Assembly (NCBI RefSeq): GCF_042767895.1
Contig: NC_091568.1
Location: forward strand, 26,430,735-26,448,234
Length of the DNA stretch: 17,500 bases
Direction of reading: 5' to 3'
DNA from: Penaeus vannamei
Taxonomy: Eukaryota > Arthropoda > Malacostraca > Decapoda > Penaeidae
The notes under the pieces are model-generated. The model did not search any database. It saw nothing but the letters and a program-made list of their open reading frames with translations, and was not told the DNA's origin. The translations under genes were made by a program, and so were the position numbers. Positions 1-9,017 of the stretch are shown here, one piece after another; within the stretch, counting starts at the first letter, position 1, and each line of letters opens with the position of its first letter.

Positions 1-397
<397 letters not shown>

Positions 398-461
<64 letters not shown>

Positions 462-492
462 TATATATATATAATTATATATATATATATAT

Positions 493-543
<51 letters not shown>
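398..543. repeat. (TA)n microsatellite
   Basis: About 146 bp of TA repeat has a few interruptions (AAAT near 457, AATT near 473, ATTATT near 491). It is self-complementary along its length, so it can extrude hairpins, and it is directly continuous with the CA block before it. It ends where unique sequence resumes at 544. Confidence 0.98.
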
Positions 544-545
<2 letters not shown>

Positions 546-1035
546 ATGTGAATTAATTATTTACAGTGGAATTTGCTTTTCGTTTCATTTCGGAGTCGGG
601 GTTGGGGTTGTGGGCGGGAGGTTGTTGATGATTTTCTTTTGACATTTTCCGAGCGAATGGGAGGGAGGAAGGAGTGAAAGAGATGATGGAAATGAACGAA
701 ATGGCGCGGGGGGGGGGGGGGGGCTCGTGGCGAACACAGGAAAGTGAGCTTTGGTCTGGGCGGCCTGATGATGGGAGAGGAATGGAGAGAGGAACGGAGG
801 GAATAGAGTGAAGCTGAGGTAGAGAGGGAGTAGGGAAGGAGGGGAGAATTACGGGGTAAGGGGAGAATGGAGGTAAGGAAGAGGAGAAGGAGGGTGGGAG
901 TAGCGACTCGAAGAGGAGAGAAGAAAAACGAGATGGAGGACGGGAGCGAGGGATTAAGAAAGGATAAAGGGGGTGGAGGAGGGAGGGAAGGAAGGAGGAG
1001 CGGGCGGGCGGCAATTGCACAAGCAAGGTGAAGCG
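544..1035. other. Purine-rich low-complexity sequence with a G16 run
   Basis: The plus strand is strongly G/A biased and holds an uninterrupted run of 16 G at 708-723. The minus strand therefore reads as Pro/Ser/Leu-rich open frames, which I treat as compositional artefacts. No promoter, RNA gene or mobile element was recognised. Confidence 0.6.
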
Positions 1036-1245
1036 TGCAAGGCGGTAGGCAGACTCTGCGCATTACACGGAATGGGGCTGGGCGGGCGTGCGGGCGGGCG
1101 GGCGCCTTGGAAACGAGCGCCACCGACCGACCCGTATCTCACAGCGCCCATTCAGAGAAGGGGGCGGGGGCGGGGGACGCGCGTACCCCTTAAGCCCGCG
1201 TGTTATGGCGCCTCAGCCCATGGCAGGCGTGCAGGGGACATGGGC
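1036..1245. promoter_or_regulatory. GC/CpG-rich pocket with GC boxes and G-quadruplex motif
   Basis: Sequence becomes GC-rich with many CpG dinucleotides. Six G tracts between 1074 and 1102 (GGGG, then five GGG) are separated by short spacers and meet the usual G-quadruplex pattern. A second G-rich run at 1161-1176 reads as two overlapping GC-box-like GGGGCGGGG elements. It could be a CpG-rich regulatory element or simply a GC-rich patch. No TATA or initiator stands out next to it, so promoter function is inference. Confidence 0.3.
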
Positions 1246-1733
1246 GCAAAGGGGCCGTTAGGAGAGAGGACAGGGGAGGACGGGGGTTGGGGCTATAGTG
1301 CACGGCCATGTCCGAGGCAGCGAAGCGTGTCCGGTGTAGTAGCTAGAGGGGGCCGCGACGTGCGTGGAGTTGGGGTCAGGGCTTGGGTAGTGCGGGGTAC
1401 GGGCGGAGGGAGGGGGAGGGAACGGGAGGGTACCAGGTGGTGTGTGGCCACAAGGTCGTCCTGGTGGTGATGCTGCCGCCGGAGAGGTTGAAGGAGGGTG
1501 GGGATCTGGAGGGGGGGCAAAGAAGGATGGAAGGGTGGTAGGACGTGGAGGGGGGGGAGGGAAGAGAGGGGGAAAGGTCCTAACACACCTGCAGTAACTC
1601 AGAAGTGGCTGTGTTTACCGCTGGTGTCTGCAGCGTTGCCACAACACCTTTAATGACGGCAGGATTTAATTGTTGCATTTTTTATAAGAGGTTTGCTAAC
1701 AGCGGCTCCTTTGTCTTCAGTGATTATCGACAT
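1246..1733. other. G-rich then AT-rich unique intergenic sequence
   Basis: From 1246 to about 1580 the plus strand is G-rich with repeated GGGAGG and GGGGG runs. From about 1590 to 1733 it is more balanced. A CTTTGTCTTCAG stretch ending at 1720 resembles a splice acceptor but leads straight into the CT repeat, so no exon is called. Confidence 0.5.
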
Positions 1734-2240
<507 letters not shown>

Positions 2241-3244
2241 GCCTGTTGCGTTCTCTCCCGAGGAAAATGGGGAAGAGGTAGAACGTAAAGAGAAGGGAAA
2301 GACAAAAGAAAGAAAATTAGGAAATGATGGAAATGAGTGTATAGAGTATAGGGAAAAGGAAAAATGTCATAGGAGAAAGAATGGGAAAATGGTTGTAAAG
2401 TAAGATCAGTAAAAGGGAGGAGCGAAGAGAAGTAAAAAGGAGAGAAAAATAGAGAGATGGCAAGGAAAGACGTGAATGGGAAGAAAGTGACAAAAGGAAG
2501 AGCGAAAGGAATAATAGGAAAAGAAGAGGGAATGATGTAAAGGAAAAGGGGAAAGGAGAGAGAGAAGTGTAGAGGAGGAGAAGGGAATAGGAAGAATAGG
2601 ATAACTAATAAAGAGGAGAAAAGATGAAGAGCATTAAGATGAGCAGTTAAAAGAAGGGAAAGAAGAGAGAGGAGAGAAAATATGAATGGAAGATGGGGAG
2701 AAAGGTAGGAGTGCAGATGAGAGTATGAGAGTGTGAGAGGGAGGAGAGGAAGAAGAGGAAGAGGGTAAGGATTGCAGTGGGAGGATTGAGGGGGGAGAGG
2801 GAGGGGGCAGACTGATGGCAGGTGATAGCTCGGGTACTCGCTCTTATCGCGTCGAGTTCAAATTTGAACATAATTGAGGGTGCTGGGGTTGGGTCGAGGA
2901 GGTGGAAGAAGGCGGGAGAGGAAGAAGGAGTGGGGGAAAGAAAAAGGACAGAGAGAGAAAGAAGGGAAGAAAGAGAAGGGGTACGAGACGTGGGAGAGAA
3001 GCTATGGTTGACCAGTGAGAGGAACTGAGCTAGGAAGATATGAAAAAAATAGAAAGACAGAAATAGAAAGAAACGAGGAAGTGAGAGTGAAACCAAGAAG
3101 GTGAGAAAGAGAGAGAGAAAGAAAAATAGTAAGAGAGAGAGAGAGAGAGAGAAAATGAGAAAGGGGGAGAGAGAAATGAGAAAGAGAGAGAGAAAAAAAG
3201 ATGAGAAAGAGAGAGGGGGAGTTCGAGAAAAGGAAAGATAGAAG

Positions 3245-3246
<2 letters not shown>
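2241..3246. other. Polypurine low-complexity domain with a small unique pocket
   Basis: The plus strand is mostly purine (GGAAA, GAGAAA, AGAAGG words) and begins abruptly where the CT domain ends. A pocket at about 2810-2900 is less biased and carries a 14-bp palindrome. GA-rich words resume and lead into the pure (GA)n tract. No gene is supported; the minus-strand Ser/Leu/Phe-rich frames reflect composition. Confidence 0.6.
2856..2869. promoter_or_regulatory. 14-bp perfect palindrome
   Basis: GTTCAAATTTGAAC reads the same on both strands and sits in a small unique pocket inside 1.3 kb of polypurine. Perfect palindromes of this length are candidate dimer binding sites. The GTTCAAAT portion also resembles a degenerate Pol III B box, but no complete tRNA or SINE head surrounds it. 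Function is unknown. Confidence 0.35.
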
Positions 3247-3332
<86 letters not shown>

Positions 3333-3346
3333 AAGAGAAAGAAGGA

Positions 3347-3434
<88 letters not shown>

Positions 3435-3448
3435 AGAAAGAAAGAAAG
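3247..3448. repeat. (GA)41 followed by (GAAA)22 plus GAAA remnant
   Basis: Pure GA runs 3247-3328, then a short AGAAGAGAAAGAAG transition, then GAAA units 3345-3432 in strict period 4. One GAA slip near 3433 is followed by about three more GAAA units. It is the terminal, most regular part of the polypurine domain starting at 2241. Confidence 0.98.
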
Positions 3449-3868
3449 AGAGGGGAGGAGAGGGAGAGGGAGACAGAGAGAGAAACCAGAAGCAAAAGCA
3501 AATACAGAGAAACCGAGAAAGGGAGAGTTGAGTATGAAAAAAACGGGGGGGGGCGTCAGTTGAAGGTTCACTTGACGGATGACAAGCGAGGCTGTGAGAT
3601 AGGATGAAGGCGGTTATGAAGAAGAACAAAGGGACAGGTAACGGATGAGGGAGTAGTAGAAGGAGTGGATGCAGAGAAGAAAAACAAACTGAGAAGATAA
3701 GTGGCTTGGTAACGCGAGAGCTTAAAAGGAAGGCTTATCGGAGGCAGGAAAATTATTAGCACAGCTCTCATTATGAAATTAACGAAAACGGTAAGACAGG
3801 CAAACAGACGGGCGTGGATAGTGCGATAAGAGGATAAGAAGTAATGGAAGGAAGACAGACAGACTCTC
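3449..3868. other. Purine-rich tail grading into unique intergenic sequence
   Basis: GA-rich sequence continues to about 3545, includes a G10 run near 3545-3554, then becomes mixed unique sequence up to the TATA-like element at 3882. Short ACAGAC motifs occur near 3854-3864 and again at 3900-3909. No gene is supported. Confidence 0.5.
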
Positions 3869-3879
3869 GGATGGACAGG

Positions 3880-3941
3880 GATATATAAGTGAAAGGAGAC
3901 AGACAGACAGTAGTGAGCGAGACCGACAGACACCGAGACCA
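3880..3941 (+). promoter_or_regulatory. Candidate TATA-type core promoter
   Basis: TATATAAG at 3882-3889 is a good TATA-box match. About 27-30 bases downstream an ACAGTAGT stretch (3907-3914) gives a weak initiator-like CAGT. AGACCA at 3936-3941 sits where an arthropod downstream promoter element would be, if the start is the A at 3909, and matches its loose consensus at five of six positions. Directly downstream is a CpG-rich leader ending in a GTAAGT donor match. The elements are individually weak and chance is plausible; transcription evidence is absent. Confidence 0.25.
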
Positions 3942-4260
3942 AGACCCGCCCGCAGCGACTGCACAAAGCTCGCCCGTGGCCTCCGGCGTCCTGCGCGCCT
4001 CGACACGGCTGGCGGCGGCGGCGAAATGCTTCTGCCTTGACGGGGTGACTGCCGATGAGCCGTCGCGGAGATGGTGACGTAAGTCCGCCTGCCCCCGCCC
4101 TCGTCGTGGCGTCGCCCCGCTGCCGCCCGCCGCCGCCACTGCCGCCCCGCTACGCCCCGCCACCACTGCTCGGGGCGGGGCGAGACGACGATTCGAGGGC
4201 ACGTCGCTGTGCCAAGGCCGGGTGTCATGCCGCGTCCGGTTCGTTGTCATAGAGCTGTCA
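3930..4260 (+). promoter_or_regulatory. CpG-rich island; possible first exon with GTAAGT donor
   Basis: This GC-rich, CpG-dense segment contrasts with flanking low-complexity DNA. It contains a CRE/ATF-like TGACGTAA at 4075-4082 overlapping a splice-donor match GAC|GTAAGT (junction 4078/4079), and a GC box GGGGCGGGGC at 4172-4181. If transcribed from the TATA-like element upstream, an exon of about 170 nt would end at 4078. It would carry a start codon at 4055 followed by eight codons (MSRRGDGD) before a phase-0 junction. Reading through gives a 65-residue Pro/Arg/Ala-rich frame to 4252. I do not recognise the peptide, and the overlapping minus-strand frames are equally open because GC-rich DNA has few stops. 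Confidence 0.25.
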
Positions 4261-4689
4261 TAGGGATTAGGAAGGATTATGGGTGCTGAGAGAGGCTTTG
4301 CGGAAGGATGATAGAGGAAGCTTAATCCCTCAGGGAATACTGTCTAGATTTGCTTTGATATAGTCCTTTTCATCGTAAAGGAAGTAGACCGCATGACCCT
4401 TTTTATTGCCAAAGCTCGTTCTACCTTGAACTTTTTATGAGTCGTCAAATGCCCGTTTTGCATCATTGAAATTCACCTTGTGAGGTTGCTGGTGCTTTGC
4501 ATATAAACAATCTCCGTTCTTCATTAAAGTTGTTTTTCCTCTACCTCTTTTTCCCAAATTGCAAACGATCGATTCATAATTATACTTGCTCTGAAAGATA
4601 CAGATTAATAATGAAGTTATCCACTTCAATCAAGAAGTGTGTATTACTATATTTAGATCTTTTTAGTCATACATTTCATCACTGTTGCG
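4261..4689. other. Unique AT-rich intergenic sequence
   Basis: Non-repetitive sequence of ordinary complexity. Open frames of about 60-70 codons occur on both strands but have no recognisable domain, splice context or codon signature. I see no RNA gene. Confidence 0.5.
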
Positions 4690-4692
4690 CAA

Positions 4693-4760
4693 AATATCGA
4701 TATTATTTCCGCCCATAAAGCCATCAGCGAGGGCGAATACCAATCCAAGATGGCGGACGC
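4693..4760 (+). promoter_or_regulatory. Promoter-like cluster: DRE palindrome, CCAAT box, AAGATGGCGG
   Basis: AATATCGATATT (4693-4704) is a 12-bp palindrome containing a perfect TATCGATA, the element bound by the Drosophila promoter factor DREF (and its core CGATA by BEAF-32). CCATAAA, an Abd-B/Cdx-type motif, lies at 4713-4719, CCAAT at 4740-4744, and CCAAGATGGCGG at 4745-4756. The last matches the YY1-type sequence that often overlaps start codons of housekeeping genes. Four such motifs in 64 bp of otherwise unique sequence suggest a TATA-less promoter or a boundary element reading rightward. The grouping is inference; the motifs themselves are exact. Confidence 0.4.
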
Positions 4761-4875
4761 GCTAACGCTCCATGTTCGAGGTTTATCGACACCTCTCTTA
4801 TGGCGGGAGTCGATCGCCCTCTTAATGGCTCTCAGCGGGTGCCGTCGTGTTCGGGGCTTTCATCGGGTGGTCTAA
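4750..4875 (+). CDS. Small hypothetical ORF, 41 residues, starting in AAGATGGCGG
   Basis: The ATG inside CCAAGATGGCGGAC has a favourable A at -3 and G at +4 and opens a 41-codon frame beginning MADALTLHVRG and ending at TAA. The peptide has Leu/Arg-rich balanced composition, no signal peptide, no clear membrane segment and no family I recognise. Its interest is positional: it begins directly under the promoter-like motif cluster. Possible splice donors inside it are poor. A 41-codon frame arises easily by chance in GC-rich DNA, so it may be a genuine small ORF, the start of a first coding exon with a non-canonical donor, or simply part of a conserved noncoding element. Confidence 0.15.
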   Translation: MADALTLHVRGLSTPLLWRESIALLMALSGCRRVRGFHRVV

Positions 4876-5080
4876 TATATTCATTGTTATCGCGTCAGAG
4901 CTGGCGTTGGCCCTAATTAAACACGGCTGACAGGTACGGCGGCGGGCGGGCGCCTGAACGCCATCTCGTGCCTGATGTGGGAATTATCGGGACTATCATC
5001 GTTAGCATTAACACCATCGTCATCAACCTTATCGTAACCTCGCGAGCGGAGCGGTGCGTGTTATATATTGATAATTATCA
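4876..5080. promoter_or_regulatory. Candidate enhancer: homeodomain, TALE, Snail-type and CGATAA motifs
   Basis: TAATTAAA (4914-4921) is followed 7 bp later by TGACAGGT (4928-4935), which joins a TALE/Meis TGACAG core to a Snail/ZEB-type CAGGTA (4931-4936). CGATAA in reverse orientation (TTATCG) occurs at 4887, 4984 and 5029, with another at 4783 just upstream. TGATAATTATCA (5069-5080) is a 12-bp palindrome with a TAATTA core flanked by GATA half-sites. The sequence is unique, CpG-containing and flanked by simple repeats. It looks like a conserved developmental element, but I cannot test conservation. Confidence 0.35.
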
Positions 5081-5270
5081 TTTCTCTCGTTTTTTTATTT
5101 TTTCGTCGAGCGATGCAAAACCACTTGACACATGTGACCTTCCCTTCTTGGTATAAACTAATGAGCTTTCTCCTTGTTGTATTCGCGTGTTCCATTAATA
5201 ACAGTTCCGGGTTTGGTATCTCAGCCCCCCTGTCTCTGCTGTCTCTGTTTCTACCTCTGTTTGTTTTTGT

Positions 5271-5272
<2 letters not shown>
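5081..5272. other. Unique sequence between motif island and CT repeat
   Basis: Ordinary-complexity sequence becoming pyrimidine-rich toward the CT array (TGTCTCTG words from 5231). No gene is supported. Confidence 0.5.
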
Positions 5273-5860
<588 letters not shown>

Positions 5861-6658
5861 TTTTGCAAGAAGGAACTTGTAAGTAAGAATAGCGTGCGTT
5901 ACGAAATTGCATGTGTGCTGGTTGTGTTATAATGATTATCTATGAATACATGCATCTGTATCTCTTTTTGTGTCTGTCTTGTTTTTGTTACGAATGTGAG
6001 TATTTGTGTCGTATTTTTTTTTGCTGTTGTTTTGTCGGACCACGAAATCGAGGCTGTTCGTTTTCTTGATGTTCGTTCCCACACAAGACGGGGGTTTGGG
6101 ACGAACGAGAAAATGCGTTGCCTGGGACCGCTTTCAATGCAAGGTCACGCGATATGCAGTATCTGTCGAGATACCCGGCACTTTGTAACGATGAGAGAGA
6201 TATCAGTGTGTTTGATAGAGAGGAATTTGTTGGATATGTTTTATTTTTTGTTTTTCTTTCCTTTTTTTCTTTCTTTCGTGTCATTTCTTGTTTATATATT
6301 TTTTCTCTTTTCGTCATTTGCTGCTTCTTTCATTTTCTCTCTCGTTGATGTCGTCCGTGACCTCAGAAGGTAATTTGCTTTCTCAATTTTTACTTGTTTT
6401 GTGTTTGCGCTTCCCTTCAGAGCGAGCACCCTTGACCTTTCCGCGAAACTTCTTAAGGATTTTTACGATTTTCTTTTATTGTATTTTTTGGCCAGGCTGT
6501 AATTTCTCCCGCGTCATCATCAGGCGGAGGTAATAAGGCGAGGAGAAGAAGAGGCAAAAGCGGGGAATTATTCCATTTGGGGCGGCGTGTGTTTAGCCAA
6601 GAGGCGGCGGGGGAGGGGGAGGGGAGGGAAGCCTCGTCCACTCTTTTGTTCCTTTCTC
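5861..6658. other. Unique intergenic sequence, T-rich
   Basis: About 800 bp with no supported gene. Visible details include a nuclear-receptor-type extended half-site CAAGGTCA at 6140-6147 and a small hairpin at 6159-6174 (GTATCT, 4-nt loop, AGATAC). T-rich words run from about 6240 to 6340. TGACCT-type half-sites recur near 6358 and 6434. Frames of 60-140 codons are Phe/Leu/Ser-rich and carry no recognisable domain. Confidence 0.5.
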
Positions 6659-6748
6659 GGGCTCTCGCTCTCTCTCTTTGGGTTGCTCTCTTGGTTTATT
6701 CTTGCATTTTCTCTGGATCTTCTTTTCTCTTTAGCTCTGTCTCTCTGT

Positions 6749-6804
6749 CTAGTTCTCCCTCTCTCTCTAGTTCTCCCTCTCTCTCTAGCTCTCCCTCTCT
6801 CTCT

Positions 6805-6820
<16 letters not shown>
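6749..6820. repeat. 18-bp minisatellite, 4 copies (CTAG-TTCTCC-CTCTCTCT)
   Basis: CTAG occurs at 6749, 6767, 6785 and 6803, exactly 18 bp apart. Each is followed by T/CTCTCC and a CT stretch. The first two units have CTAGTT and the last two CTAGCT, so the unit has diverged in order. The array merges into pure CT after the fourth copy. Confidence 0.9.
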
Positions 6821-6867
<47 letters not shown>

Positions 6868-6908
6868 GCTCTATCTCTTTTTCTATCTCTCTCTCTTTTT
6901 CTCTCTCT

Positions 6909-6984
<76 letters not shown>
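6807..6984. repeat. (CT)n, imperfect CT/TTTC, then (GT)37
   Basis: Pure CT runs to about 6862, followed by imperfect TTTCTCT words to 6910. It then switches with no spacer into GT at 6911-6984. The CT-to-GT junction changes the first base of every dinucleotide at a single point. Preceding sequence from 6660 is also pyrimidine-rich. Confidence 0.97.
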
Positions 6985-6988
<4 letters not shown>

Positions 6989-7265
6989 CCTTTCTTTCCC
7001 TTCGTCCCCGTTTGTCTGGTCTCCCCTCTTCCCTTCACCAACTTCTGCAACCTTTCCTTCCTCTGTTCTCTCAACACTGTAAATAATAACAGTTCTATTA
7101 TAGATTTATGTTGTGTTATTAGATTAAATTATGAAGCCATTACTATAAAAACGAACCCACATGACTTCTTCCTTATCTCAAATTAACTTAAAATTTGAAA
7201 TAGGAATGGCAGGCGCGTTGATGAAGGGAAAGCGGAGAGGTAGGAGAGGGTAATAGGGAGGAAGT
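6985..7265. other. Unique AT-rich intergenic sequence
   Basis: No gene is supported. A 7-bp inverted repeat TCAAATT / AATTTGA (7178-7184 and 7192-7198) is present but unremarkable for AT-rich DNA. Purine bias begins near 7220. Confidence 0.5.
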
Positions 7266-7324
7266 GAGAGAGAGAGAGAGAAAGAAAGAAAAATAAAAAA
7301 AGAAAGAGATAGAGTGAGAGAGAT

Positions 7325-7382
<58 letters not shown>
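7266..7382. repeat. (GA)8, A-rich GA words, then (AGAC)13
   Basis: GA repeats lie at 7266-7281, followed by GAAA/AAAT words. AGAC units run in strict period 4 from 7329 to 7380 with a final AG. It is purine-rich on the plus strand except for the regular C. Confidence 0.97.
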
Positions 7383-7383
<1 letters not shown>

Positions 7384-7599
7384 GCGTTGGTATTAGTGAG
7401 ACAGGTTGTGTAATAAAGACTACTATTCCTCGGGCAGTGATGGTAGCTACGACCTTATCGGCACACCATCACCACCACCACCTCTCCCCACCCCCTTCCC
7501 TACCCCTTCCCTACCCCTCCTCCGTCCCCCCCTCCTTCCCTCTCCCCTCTATTTTTTTTCCACAAAGATGATTATTATAATTATCAGTACTTTTTTGTT
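7383..7599. other. Unique sequence with CAC and CCCCTTCCCTA low-complexity patches
   Basis: A short (CAC)n patch lies near 7465-7482, followed by C-rich CCCTTCCCTACC words to about 7545. No gene is supported. Confidence 0.5.
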
Positions 7600-7830
7600 C
7601 GATCTCAGGCGCGTAATAGGCCAAGGTGTGAAAACAGGCCTTTCGTTAATTATAGGCGCTAATTACGGGTAGTTTTCTGATGGACGAGAAGTCGAGGATT
7701 TATTTATAGTTTTGTATGATAGTTGTTTCGCCGGATATGCAAATGAGGCTGCGATAACTACCAAGGAGGTCGGTTGGGTGAGGTATCGATTTAATGCGTG
7801 AGGCGGTGATTGGGTGGGCGGGATTATGTG
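7600..7830. promoter_or_regulatory. Candidate developmental enhancer: T-box, TAATTA, POU octamer, TAATCC
   Basis: The unique, mixed-composition segment holds a perfect T-box half-site AGGTGTGAAA (7624-7633). Two homeodomain cores follow, TTAATTA (7646-7652) and TAATTA (7660-7665), and a perfect POU octamer ATGCAAAT (7737-7744). It also holds a near-DRE TATCGATT (7784-7791), an inverted CCAAT (7809-7813), and GGATTA (7821-7826), the Otx/Bicoid K50 site in reverse. The combination resembles animal developmental enhancers. It is bounded on the right by the TTG repeat. Conservation and activity are untested. Confidence 0.35.
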
Positions 7831-7846
7831 GGGTTTGGTCGTCGGG

Positions 7847-7847
7847 G

Positions 7848-7892
<45 letters not shown>

Positions 7893-7893
7893 T
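7847..7893. repeat. (TTG)n trinucleotide repeat
   Basis: About 15 uninterrupted GTT units. The minus strand reads as AAC (poly-Thr in one frame). It neighbours the larger TTA field and may share its origin. Confidence 0.96.
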
Positions 7894-7924
7894 CAGTGGC
7901 GGTGTGAGTGTTATCATTAGCGAT

Positions 7925-8085
7925 GTTGTTGTTCTTGTTTTCTTTTTGTTATTTTTTGTTACGTGTTGTTGATTTTATTATTAGTATCGTCATCATTATT
8001 ATTATTATTTTATTATTGTTATGGTTATTATTATTGTTGTCGTTATTATTGTTTTTGTTGTTTTTGTTATGATTATTTTCATTGC

Positions 8086-8146
<61 letters not shown>

Positions 8147-8290
8147 TTTGTTATTATTATTATAGTTATTGTTATTATTACTGTTATTACTATCATTATC
8201 ATTATTGTTATTGTTATTATTATTATTATCACTATTATCATTATTATTATCTTTATTTCTTATTTTTATCATCACCGTTACTATTATTAT
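7925..8290. repeat. Imperfect (TTA)n triplet field with pure (ATT)19 core
   Basis: Period-3 T-rich triplets extend across about 365 bp. The pure core runs 8086-8142; elsewhere single substitutions change TTA to TTG, TCA, CTA or TTT without breaking the triplet register. The minus strand gives a long Asn-rich frame (7949-8275), which follows from the repeat and is not called a gene. Confidence 0.93.
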
Positions 8291-8480
8291 GAATTACGAA
8301 GTATGCATTCGGATATTCAATTCCCGTTTTTATTTCTCACATATTTTTGCGCTGCCTTTAATGTGCCTCATTCTGTTATGTACTCTCTCTGTGGCGCAAT
8401 TTACTCCTCGTTACGGCACGAAACGACACATTATTCATTACCCACTTAAGTTAACAGCAGATATTTTTCAGCATATTTTT
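8291..8480. other. Unique intergenic sequence
   Basis: Ordinary-complexity AT-rich sequence, no gene supported. Confidence 0.45.
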
Positions 8481-8840
8481 TTTCTCAAGTGCTTTCTTTT
8501 TTCTTTCGTCTTTTCCTCCTCCTCCTTCTCTGCTTCGCTTTTCTTTTTCTTGTTTTCTTTCTTATTTTTACTCGTATTCTTTTATATTATTATGTTTTTG
8601 GAGGTTTGTTTGTTGTTGTTTTTCTTCATCTTCCTTGTGTTATTTTTTTCTCGTTGTTTTAGGTCATCGTTATTATCTTTCTTTTGCCTTCTTCGTCTCG
8701 TTATTGTTGCTGCTGTTCTTCTTCTTCTACCTTTTCTTCTTCTTCTTCCTCTTTCTCTTCCTTCTCCTTCGTCTTCATCATCATCATCATCTTCTTCTTC
8801 TTTTTTATCATCTTCTCCTTCTCCCCTTCCCCCTCCTCCT
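8481..8840. repeat. Pyrimidine-rich sequence with imperfect CTT/TCA triplets
   Basis: TTCTTT and CCTCCTC words give way to CTT triplets from about 8716, a short (ATC)n run near 8775-8790, and more CTT to 8825. It is low-complexity and coding-free. Confidence 0.75.
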
Positions 8841-9017
8841 CAAAACGAGAATGAGATAGAATCAGAAGCGGATGCAGAGACAGACCATCAAACAGGCTGA
8901 CAGACGGGCACAGAGACAGGTAGACTGGCAGAATGAGTGAATGAGCGACTGAAGACTATGAATAAACATCATCGAAAAACTCATAAGGACCAGCAGATAC
9001 CGAGCCTTAATACCCCC
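8841..9017. other. Unique sequence with degenerate ACAG and GAATGAGT words
   Basis: Contains scattered CAGAC/ACAG words (8877-8915) and a tandem 8-mer GAATGAGT/GAATGAGC near 8931-8946. No gene is supported. Confidence 0.45.

Noticed and set aside
557..1123. Pro/Ser-rich minus-strand frames up to about 190 residues
   Set aside because: Two overlapping frames are open together because the strand is C/T-rich and lacks stops; no domain, start context or splice signal favours either.
2815..2870. tRNA or SINE head suggested by TGGCAGGTGATAGCTC and GTTCAAAT
   Set aside because: The B box lacks the final C, T-arm and acceptor stems do not pair, and no A-rich or repeated tail was found.
7329..7382. 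CRISPR-like array
   Set aside because: Units are contiguous 4-bp AGAC repeats with no spacers; the same applies to all arrays here.
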